44,472 bases of DNA. It comes from a virus. Made by a program: the position numbers and the translations under genes. The notes under the pieces were generated by a model. That model was not told the DNA's origin and did no database searches. It was given only the letters and a program-made list of their open reading frames with translations. This document shows, piece by piece, positions 38,158 to 44,472 of this stretch. Where the stretch lies: positions 1 to 44,472 of IMG/VR virus record IMGVR_UViG_3300017788_000046; one strand, given 5' to 3'. How positions within the stretch are numbered: position 1 is the first letter of the stretch; the number at the start of each line of letters is the position of its first letter.

Positions 38158-41100
38158 TAGTAACTACCAATTCCTTCTCCATACTTAAGTTTTTGTTCTA
38201 ATCTTCTCAACACATCGTCTGCTAATTTATTAGCCTCAGATACAGATGCTCTTGCAATTTGAACATTCATATTTACCGAAACATTTACCTTTGAGTTAGA
38301 GTTTAAAGTAGCATTTCCTCGCATAACGGCGGTGCTAGAACCTCCAGTTTCTGTGGAAGAAAGTCCAGCAGACCCCATACCATCGCCGCCACCCATGCCA
38401 GTTTTCTTTGCTACAGTCTCTGCATCGTCTAAGAACTTAGTAAAAGCACCGGTGTTATAAGCTTCCCAAGGTTTCCAGTTAGTTCCTTTTTTACTTTTTA
38501 CCCAAGCAGATTGGATATTGTAACGTGGGTCACGAAGACGAGTAGCATCTCTATAGGGATCGTTGTACGCTCTCCAATCTTTTAAAGAACGGATCTGAAA
38601 AATCCCATAACTGTTTCCCCATTTTTTATTTGCTAAATGCTCGTCTCCCACAGCTCCCGGTCTTCCACCAGATTCTGCTAAAGCTACTGCAAAGGCTGTT
38701 TTTAAAGAATCTCCTCTAAAGCCTCCTTCATAAAGCATTTTCATAAGAGCAGATCGACTTCCTCCAGCTATTCCTGAAGGAGTTTCATCATACGAAGTAT
38801 TAAAGTTATCCTTATATTTTTTACTATTAACGTTTATCCCACTGACCATTCTTCCAAGATTTACTGGTCCTCCACTAAACATCCGCAATAGTTCAGAGAT
38901 AGAGGGGCTTCTTAGTTTTTTAGATACTGGCAGGGATAAGTCACTGTCTAGTGAGGAAGTAGAGCTGGAAGTCTTAATGTCATTATTAATTCCAAAAACT
39001 CTGCCCGCCATGTTTTTTAAACCACTAAATGCTTTTCCAGCAATGTGTTTTATAAATGAAAATGCTCTTCCAAATAGTCCTTTAGGATCTTGACGTCCTT
39101 GAGCACCAACACCGCCGTGATCTCTGATTTCAAAGTGAAGGTGTGGACCAGTAGAGCTTCCTGCTCCTGGAGCACCTCTTTTACCGCCAGACTTAGCAAT
39201 TTCTTGACCTTGTTTTACTTTTTGCCCTTTAGAAACAAGTATCTTACTTAAGTGAGCATACAAAGTTGATTTTTTTGCGTGTTTTATAATTACATAATAG
39301 CCATATTGACGATGAGTTCCAGTTTCACTTACAATACCATCTGCAGCTGCAGCTACAGGGCTGCCTACACCAACTGCGTAGTCAATACCGGTGTGATTAG
39401 AGCTAATGCCCGGATTTCTTTTTGCTGCATCTGGACGAGGTCCAAAAGGAGAACTTACTGGAGTACCTTTAGGCACAGGCGGTTGAAATACTTTTCCGGT
39501 AGCTCCACCGTCTCCACCAATGCCATGAGAACAACCCATGTGGCCATGAGCGCAATCTCCGCCACCCATTCCTCCGCCTAATAGCGTTTGTCCAAGACCA
39601 ATACCCGTACCTATAAGGGCACCAATACCTGTTCCAAGACCAGGAATAAAGCTTCCTACAGCGGCTCCCGTAAGAGCCATGCTACCTATGTTGGCAGCTG
39701 CTCTACCGGCAGTACGAACATTAGGGTTGACTTTATCTCCAAATAATGCGTCTAATGCTTCTGTACCTAAAGTGGCCGCAATAGCGCCGATTGTGAGTTT
39801 ACCCTTTGAAGACTTTATTAATTTTAATAAGGCTGCTCGTTTAGATAGTGCAGCTGCACCAGTAGCAGCAGTTCCAGCTCCAACAGCAGCTGCTGTTCCA
39901 GCGCCCATAGTTGCTGCTGTTCCGCCTGCAGCTAAAGCACCTGTTCCCATAAGCCCTTTAGCGCCACCAACACCAAGCATTCTTGCAGTTAATCCTAGCT
40001 GCAGTGCGCTAGCGCCTGCACCCATGGCCATACCGCCTAAGCTTGATAAAGTTGCTCCCGTATTTCCAGCCCCAGGCATAGTTTGTAAAATACCTTTTAG
40101 GGTCATTAATCCATCATTGACTGGACCTAATATGTCAGCCATAGTGCTAAACGCATCGTTGACGGATGCCGTAGTACGAAGACCTACGTTGTATCCACCC
40201 ACTAAACCAGCTTCTGTTGATTCAAGCTTACGGGCCTCAGACGTGTTGTATCGGAACTGAGATCTTATTGGGCTTTCTTTACCAACACCCATAAGATCAA
40301 GAGCTCGGTTAGGGTCAGACAAGTCTTTTTTATTTAGGGCGCTTCCCTTACTTGCCCTAGCAATTATTCCCATTTGCAATTGACGCATTAATTCTGGATC
40401 CCCACCAGTTAGTTGCATTAAAGTTGCATAACCCCTAGATCCAGGGTTAAGAACCATCATTGCTTGTTCTTTAGTTATGGAGCGTGCGCCATATAAAAAG
40501 CGATAAGCTTGATTTATTAATTGATTAGGAGCTACTAGGTTTCCCTCTCTGTCACGAGCACGAATGCCGCCTCGCAAAAAAGTCATTGCATTTATTCCAG
40601 CAAATGCTCCAGCAACTTGTTCGTTAGAGGAACCGGTTATTGCCGACATACCCCCAAGTTGTTGCATTATTCGCCTAGAGCCTAGGGTATTGGCTAAATA
40701 TCCGCCTTGATAAGCTAGCGTTGCTGCAGCAGCTGTAGGACCGTATGCGCTAGTTGCGCCGCCACCTACTAAACGATTAGATTGAGAAATTAAGCTTGTA
40801 GCGCCCATTCCGCTGAGTCCAGCCACGGAATCTGCGTACATTCTTTGAGTTACTGCCGCCATAGTATTTGGCGCCATACTCATACCTATTGCTGCAGTTC
40901 CAGCTGCAACTACTCCAAGACCTACGCCAATCTGTTGGTTGCGGGTCCCACTTCCAAAACTACCAAGACCTAAAGTTTGACCGCCAACGCCACCTTTTCC
41001 ACCGTTAGAAATTTTGTTTACATACTCAGCAGCTTGTTTTAAATTTTTATTTATTTTATCGGTGTGTGCGACAAGTTTAAGCAGCCCAGTATCACCTTTA

Positions 41101-41189
41101 GACAATATTTTTTCCAGGATACCTGGCATTTGTCCAAAAGTGTTGTCGGTAGCACCGACCAAGTTTTGTCCACCGGGTGGGACTGCCAT
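38157..41189 (-). CDS. Tail tape measure protein with M23 peptidase and lytic transglycosylase domains
   Basis: 1010 residues. The first ~540 are Ala/Gly/Met-rich helical and hydrophobic segments typical of tape measures. Residues 575-700 form an M23 (LytM) metallopeptidase: SSPFGPRP, NHTGIDYA (His599, Asp603), AHL (His646) and GPHLHFEI (His683, His685), all zinc and catalytic positions present. Residues 810-920 form an SLT-type transglycosylase: ALAESGGRP (Glu839) and NSYGIFQI. Just ahead of M23, DCAHGHMGCSHG is a Cys/His-rich insert. It sets tail length and opens the cell wall during injection. It starts as TAATG at the end of the chaperone extension. Confidence 0.92.
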   Translation of the reverse strand: MAVPPGGQNLVGATDNTFGQMPGILEKILSKGDTGLLKLVAHTDKINKNLKQAAEYVNKISNGGKGGVGGQTLGLGSFGSGTRNQQIGVGLGVVAAGTAAIGMSMAPNTMAAVTQRMYADSVAGLSGMGATSLISQSNRLVGGGATSAYGPTAAAATLAYQGGYLANTLGSRRIMQQLGGMSAITGSSNEQVAGAFAGINAMTFLRGGIRARDREGNLVAPNQLINQAYRFLYGARSITKEQAMMVLNPGSRGYATLMQLTGGDPELMRQLQMGIIARASKGSALNKKDLSDPNRALDLMGVGKESPIRSQFRYNTSEARKLESTEAGLVGGYNVGLRTTASVNDAFSTMADILGPVNDGLMTLKGILQTMPGAGNTGATLSSLGGMAMGAGASALQLGLTARMLGVGGAKGLMGTGALAAGGTAATMGAGTAAAVGAGTAATGAAALSKRAALLKLIKSSKGKLTIGAIAATLGTEALDALFGDKVNPNVRTAGRAAANIGSMALTGAAVGSFIPGLGTGIGALIGTGIGLGQTLLGGGMGGGDCAHGHMGCSHGIGGDGGATGKVFQPPVPKGTPVSSPFGPRPDAAKRNPGISSNHTGIDYAVGVGSPVAAAADGIVSETGTHRQYGYYVIIKHAKKSTLYAHLSKILVSKGQKVKQGQEIAKSGGKRGAPGAGSSTGPHLHFEIRDHGGVGAQGRQDPKGLFGRAFSFIKHIAGKAFSGLKNMAGRVFGINNDIKTSSSTSSLDSDLSLPVSKKLRSPSISELLRMFSGGPVNLGRMVSGINVNSKKYKDNFNTSYDETPSGIAGGSRSALMKMLYEGGFRGDSLKTAFAVALAESGGRPGAVGDEHLANKKWGNSYGIFQIRSLKDWRAYNDPYRDATRLRDPRYNIQSAWVKSKKGTNWKPWEAYNTGAFTKFLDDAETVAKKTGMGGGDGMGSAGLSSTETGGSSTAVMRGNATLNSNSKVNVSVNMNVQIARASVSEANKLADDVLRRLEQKLKYGEGIGSY

Positions 41190-41341
41190 TACTTCACCGC
41201 CTTAGGCCTATTAATTGCTTTAGTTAACCAAATCATTCTTTCCCTAAAAGATAGGGACTTGATGTCCTGTAAAGTCCATCCTGGATAATAGTGCGTTAGT
41301 AAACTATACGCTTCTATAACCAGCTCGTAACTTGTCTCACT
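41189..41341 (-). CDS. Out-of-frame C-terminal extension of the tail assembly chaperone
   Basis: A 50-codon frame between the chaperone and tape measure genes, shifted +1 (or -2) from the chaperone frame. Its product (SETSYELVIEAYSLLTHYYP, then GWTLQDIKSLSFRERMIWL) looks like the C-terminal part of tail assembly chaperones. It has no ATG, GTG or TTG between the upstream stop in its frame (41363-41365) and position 41221, by which point most of the peptide has been read. It is therefore probably made only as a fusion with the 272-residue protein (about 322 residues in all). Its stop overlaps the tape measure ATG (TAATG). Confidence 0.7.
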   Translation of the reverse strand, partial: SETSYELVIEAYSLLTHYYPGWTLQDIKSLSFRERMIWLTKAINRPKAVK

Positions 41342-41362
41342 CTCGAAACAAATCTGCCAGGG
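41337..41362 (-). other. Programmed +1/-2 frameshift window
   Basis: The shift must occur after the extension-frame stop (41363-41365) and before or at the zero-frame TGA (41337-41339). Two good mechanisms are visible in TTT CGA GAG TGA. A -2 slip of the tRNA on GAG (41342-41340), with TGA in the A site, re-pairs perfectly with GAG at 41344-41342. A +1 slip moves tRNA-Phe from TTT to TTC at CGA. The two predict fusions ending DLFRE-SETS or DLF-ESETS. Confidence 0.6.
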
Positions 41363-42155
41363 TCAGTGGCAGTGATACCTCCGAATCGCAAGAGGAGCAA
41401 GTTTTTTTGATTTCACTAAGTTGTGGGCCTGGGTTGCGGTCTGTTATATGCTTTATTAGATCTCTACGATCTTTTAAGCTTAAATCCTTAATTTGTTGAA
41501 CATTTAAAATAGGCATTCCATTGATAGATTCGACACAGCTCTTTAAAAGAATAGTGTCTAGTTCAGCTGCATTTTTGTTAGTTGCATTAACTAGTGCTTT
41601 TTGAGCACCGCCAGTTGGTAAATTTACTTTTACCTTTCCAACTTTGCAATCAACTATCAATGACCTATCTTCTTCTTTTTCTAACTTTTTAGTTTTTACA
41701 TCGGATGTGAGATCAATCTTAAAAGTTTGATCTTCTCCACAATCGGGACATACAGGACCAATAGTCACTTCTGGACCAAATGTGGCAACTCTAATAGCTA
41801 AAAGTAGTGCTTCTCTGTCTCCAGCTAAAAGAGCATCTAATGTTTCTTTATCGGCTGGTTTATCGCCAATTTTTACTGTCGCTCTTTCTAGTATGGATAA
41901 TAGAGCTTTTCCAGGATCACCAATTCGAGCAATTATTTCTTCGTCAGTTCCTGTTAGTTCTCGTATTTCTGCGGTAGTTATGACCCCTTCAAAAGGATCA
42001 GTTAAGCCACCAGGTAGTTCTACCTGAGTATCAGGAGGTAACGGAGTTTCAACCTTAGGGGCTGGTGCCGCTACCTCCTGCTCAGAAAGTGCTTGTGCTG
42101 CTAGTTTATTAGCTAGAGCAGGGTTGTTTGTTGCGCTGATAGTTTCTGTAGACAT
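41337..42155 (-). CDS. Tail assembly chaperone / T4 gp26-type zinc-ribbon protein, zero-frame product
   Basis: 272 residues. An acidic, Ala/Pro-rich N-terminus and a helical domain (DEEIIARIGDPGKALLSILE) precede PVCPDCGEDQTF and KTCSSCDSEVSL, two CxxC pairs that can form a zinc ribbon as in T4 gp26/gp28-type proteins. The protein ends LADLFRE at a TGA where a frameshift can add 50 residues. It is located between the tube and tape measure genes, the standard place for tail assembly chaperones. These proteins coat the tape measure before the tube polymerises. Confidence 0.75.
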   Translation of the reverse strand: MSTETISATNNPALANKLAAQALSEQEVAAPAPKVETPLPPDTQVELPGGLTDPFEGVITTAEIRELTGTDEEIIARIGDPGKALLSILERATVKIGDKPADKETLDALLAGDREALLLAIRVATFGPEVTIGPVCPDCGEDQTFKIDLTSDVKTKKLEKEEDRSLIVDCKVGKVKVNLPTGGAQKALVNATNKNAAELDTILLKSCVESINGMPILNVQQIKDLSLKDRRDLIKHITDRNPGPQLSEIKKTCSSCDSEVSLPLTLADLFRE

Positions 42156-42178
42156 TTAGTTTACCTTTTCGTTAGTTA

Positions 42179-42817
42179 TTAAAGAGCTGAGATTACTGTG
42201 CTGTCAGAAAGTTTCTGTGCTGAACCTGCTTGTGTATAGTTACGAGCAAAGGTTACGTCAAAGCCTTCATGTACTAGAGTAAGTTCTTCAACCATTAGTG
42301 TGCTAGCTCCGGCGTCCAAGTTGCTGTAAGACAATGAAGTAATCCAGCAGTTGTTTACACGGAAACGCATAGATGCGTGTTGATCATAGGCAGTTTCTAC
42401 TGCACCAGATCCGCCAGACCCATTAAGAGCAGCTGGGTTTGGATGACTTAGTACAGCGATATCTAGATCGCAACGGAAGTCTGCACCAACACCACTTGTA
42501 GCGTTTGGTGTTAAGACTGAAAATAGACGACGCATCCAACGAGCGTGAGCATCGTTACCTAACATTACTCCTTTAGAAAGGGTAATTGGGGTAAAAGAGC
42601 TCTGACCAGGAATCTGGTGAAAGTTGGTGTTGTAGCCGCCTTCGCGGTATGCAATTGATTCAGTAGTGACGCTTAGACCGGAAAGAGATACGAAACCCAT
42701 CTTTCCAAAAGAAGAGCCCCACTTAGCATCATTAGTCTGTGGAAGAAACTCAACCACAAACTTAAAATTACGTACCGGATCGGTTAAGAGGGTACTGAGG
42801 GTGTTATTTACGGGCAT
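42179..42817 (-). CDS. Tail tube protein (gp19-like)
   Basis: 212 residues. DPVRNFKFVVEFLPQTND, then FVSLSGLSVTTESIAYREG and SFTPITLSKGVMLGND are the standard gp19-type tube motifs (N-x-F-x-V-x-[FI] and S-G-L-x-x-x-x-x-x-x-Y-R-E-G). Later VNNCWITSLSYSNLDAGAST and VEELTLVHEGFDV close the beta barrel. Hexamers stack to make the inner tube. It lies 14 bases after the sheath gene, the usual order. Confidence 0.93.
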   Translation of the reverse strand: MPVNNTLSTLLTDPVRNFKFVVEFLPQTNDAKWGSSFGKMGFVSLSGLSVTTESIAYREGGYNTNFHQIPGQSSFTPITLSKGVMLGNDAHARWMRRLFSVLTPNATSGVGADFRCDLDIAVLSHPNPAALNGSGGSGAVETAYDQHASMRFRVNNCWITSLSYSNLDAGASTLMVEELTLVHEGFDVTFARNYTQAGSAQKLSDSTVISAL

Positions 42818-42831
42818 GATTATTTATCTCC

Positions 42832-44391
42832 TTAAGCCGTAGCTGTTCCGGTAATCTGACCAAGTTTGATTACAATAAACTCAGCAGGGTACTCAAGAGC
42901 AACGCCAACTTCAATGTTGACACGGCCATTTTGAATGTCTGCTTGGCTTGTTGTACTTGCATCTACCTTTACGTAGTAAGCCTTATCTGGGCTTGCTCCA
43001 CGTAAACCACCTTGTTGCCAATAACCTCTTAAGAAAGAGCCTAAAGCAACACGGATTTGAGACCATAGACGTTCGCTATTGTTCTCAAATATTGCAAAAG
43101 AGCTTCGATCAGTTAGCTCTTTCTTTATGTAGACCAGTGATCTACGTACATTTATGTAGCGATCACCTGGGGTGTTGTTAAGTGTGCGACCACCCATAAC
43201 AACAATTCCATTTCCTGGCACTTGGCGAATTGCATTAATTGGCGCAGTTCCAGTATTAAGAGAATCTAGTTCAGCATTTGTTAGTTGACGTTCGGTAGCA
43301 ACTGCTAAAGCTACTCGGTTTGTAAGACCAGCTGGGGACTTAAATACACCACGAGAAGCGTCTGTGGCTAAGAATTGACCCATCATTGCTGCTGCAGGAG
43401 CTTGAGTTCTAGTAGCTCCTCCGCTTGCACGCAAAGTGTCAGGGATAACAAGCCATGGATAATAAACCGCAGCGCATCCTCCATCTGAGTCCGGAGCCGC
43501 AGCCTTTACATCTGCAATAAAGGTTTTAGCTTCATTGGTTGTCTGACCTACTGGAACATCAACTATAGCGAACGCGTCTCCACGTAGCTCGCAATAATTA
43601 ACTAAATCTCCATAAATATTTACAGCAAGAGTGCGCTCTTGAGTAGTTCCAGCAGGAGTATAAATGTATGCAGCTGCAGGAATTGTAAATAGAAGTGGAT
43701 TTTGGATAGCATCAAATGTGGTTAGCGCATCTGAGTAGTTAGTACGAGTTGGAGCTGCTCCATTTGCACCGCCGCTTAGATCTTTCAAGCCATCAATTTC
43801 TGGCATATCATCTGGGGAAACAGACGCTGAATTTAGATCTGCAGCACGTACGTAAGCTGAAGAGGCGTTAATTACGGATACTACATATCTAGGATCTGTA
43901 GAATTCATACTTAGATCAGTAAACTGCTCTAATACATTTGAATTTGCAGCGTTTGTAATTGGAGCGCCATACACAGCTAAAGTAAAGCGAGTAGCTGTTC
44001 CGGCTGCTAATACTTCTACAGAAAGATCATTTCCCCAAGCTCCTGGGCTTGCTGCAGAAATAGAAAGGGTGTTAAGAGCAGCTTGAGCACGGTCAGTTAA
44101 TATTACTGATGCTGAAGCTGAGGAGCTTCCTACAACTCGCTTTACGTATAGCTGACGGCCACCGTTAGCAAAAAAGTTATAGGCTGCCCATGTGGTTGGA
44201 TATGCGTCTTCAAGAGATCCAAAAGTTTTTACGAACTGTGTCCAAGAGTTAAGAAGCACTGGTTGATTAACAGGTCCACTAGATAGAGCGCCTACCAGGG
44301 CTCCAGCTGCAGTTCCTACATCCGCTAGTGCGACTTCTTGAGGAAGTTCGACTTCTTGGATAAAGACGCCTGGTCTACTGTATGTAGCCAT
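42832..44391 (-). CDS. Tail sheath protein
   Basis: 519 residues. Starts ATYSRPGVFIQEVELPQEVA, the classic sheath N-terminus (Y-x-x-P-G-V-[FY]-x-x-E), then VGALSSGPVNQPVLL. The middle has two inserted domains, and the C-terminus contains YINVRRSLVYIKKEL and NGRVNIEVGVALEYPAEFIV, the conserved sheath core. Contraction of this polymer drives the tube into the cell. The ATG is preceded by AAGGAG. Typical sheaths are 450-700 residues, so it is complete. Confidence 0.95.
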   Translation of the reverse strand: MATYSRPGVFIQEVELPQEVALADVGTAAGALVGALSSGPVNQPVLLNSWTQFVKTFGSLEDAYPTTWAAYNFFANGGRQLYVKRVVGSSSASASVILTDRAQAALNTLSISAASPGAWGNDLSVEVLAAGTATRFTLAVYGAPITNAANSNVLEQFTDLSMNSTDPRYVVSVINASSAYVRAADLNSASVSPDDMPEIDGLKDLSGGANGAAPTRTNYSDALTTFDAIQNPLLFTIPAAAYIYTPAGTTQERTLAVNIYGDLVNYCELRGDAFAIVDVPVGQTTNEAKTFIADVKAAAPDSDGGCAAVYYPWLVIPDTLRASGGATRTQAPAAAMMGQFLATDASRGVFKSPAGLTNRVALAVATERQLTNAELDSLNTGTAPINAIRQVPGNGIVVMGGRTLNNTPGDRYINVRRSLVYIKKELTDRSSFAIFENNSERLWSQIRVALGSFLRGYWQQGGLRGASPDKAYYVKVDASTTSQADIQNGRVNIEVGVALEYPAEFIVIKLGQITGTATA

Positions 44392-44472
44392 TCGATTTTA
44401 CTCCTTAATAGTTAGGTTTTTACGAGGGGTTCCGAGTTTATATTTCGATTGGTTCAAAGTCTGTAAATTGCG
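44392..44472 (-). other. End of an upstream gene plus sheath leader (unresolved)
   Basis: Eighty-one bases at the window edge. Two frames read in from the right: one stops at the TAA just after AAGGAG, and one stops at TAA about 35 bases earlier after FEPIEI. Either could be the C-terminus of a neck or completion protein, which normally precedes the sheath. I cannot choose between them. AAGGAGTAAAATCG supplies the sheath ribosome-binding site. Confidence 0.35.

Noticed and set aside
39679-40260. 193-codon open frame on the plus strand
   Set aside because: It is antisense to the Ala/Gly-rich tape measure gene; its Ala/Pro/Val repeats mirror that composition, and no plus-strand gene is supported elsewhere.
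1-44472. tRNA genes, CRISPR arrays, insertion sequences, integrase and attachment sites
   Set aside because: No cloverleaf-like sequences, spaced direct repeats, transposase or recombinase motifs were seen; gaps are mostly too short to hold them.

Overview
This window is part of the genome of a contractile-tailed (myovirus-type) phage. Its host is probably an actinobacterium. It carries two WhiB-like genes (14915-15232 and 24449-24706), a regulator family confined to Actinobacteria and their phages. The DNA is visibly AT-rich, which would suit a low-GC actinobacterial lineage such as the freshwater Nanopelagicales, but that host guess is inference. Every gene I support lies on the minus strand, so transcription runs from high to low coordinates. 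Genes are tightly packed with many ATGA, GTGA and TAATG junctions. No gene-free stretch reaches 300 bases; the largest gap (19513-19686) holds a hairpin and a possible 28-residue ORF. I saw no tRNA, rRNA, CRISPR, insertion sequence, integrase, capsid or terminase gene. Both ends cut into the genome, and the left end truncates a ribonucleotide reductase.

In transcription order, 44391-28239 is the tail module: sheath, tube, an assembly chaperone with an out-of-frame extension that lacks a start codon (programmed +1/-2 frameshift candidate), tape measure with M23 peptidase and transglycosylase domains, tube-initiator/LysM proteins, a baseplate hub split into two genes, gp5-like OB spike, gp25, baseplate J, fibre proteins and a small membrane protein (holin candidate). 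A candidate promoter overlapping a perfect 18-bp palindrome (28226-28266) separates it from the replication module.

The replication and recombination module spans 28207-12424: winged-helix initiator-like protein, DnaC-like loader, SWIM-type zinc protein, degenerate HAD-like protein, DnaB-like helicase, WhiB, primase, SNF2 helicase, ribbon-helix-helix and MerR-like regulators, a probable SSB, family A polymerase with Leu at the position equivalent to E. coli 762, RecA-like recombinase, Hjc-like and RuvC-like resolvases, second WhiB, Cas4/RecB-like exonuclease, DUF6378-like protein and a SpoVS-family protein.

Next come a one-gene unit at 12016-12375 with its own promoter-like site and terminator, and an HTH/metallophosphoesterase pair ending in a terminator. 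Then comes a run of mostly small, very basic proteins of unknown function (9927-5769). The last block is nucleic-acid related: a nucleotidyltransferase, a HAD-like protein without the usual nucleophile, a tRNA-guanine-transglycosylase/DpdA-like protein and the B12-dependent ribonucleotide reductase. The most interesting elements are this TGT-like cassette, the frameshifted chaperone, the two degenerate HAD-like proteins, phage SpoVS, the expanded-cysteine WhiB and the basic-protein block.
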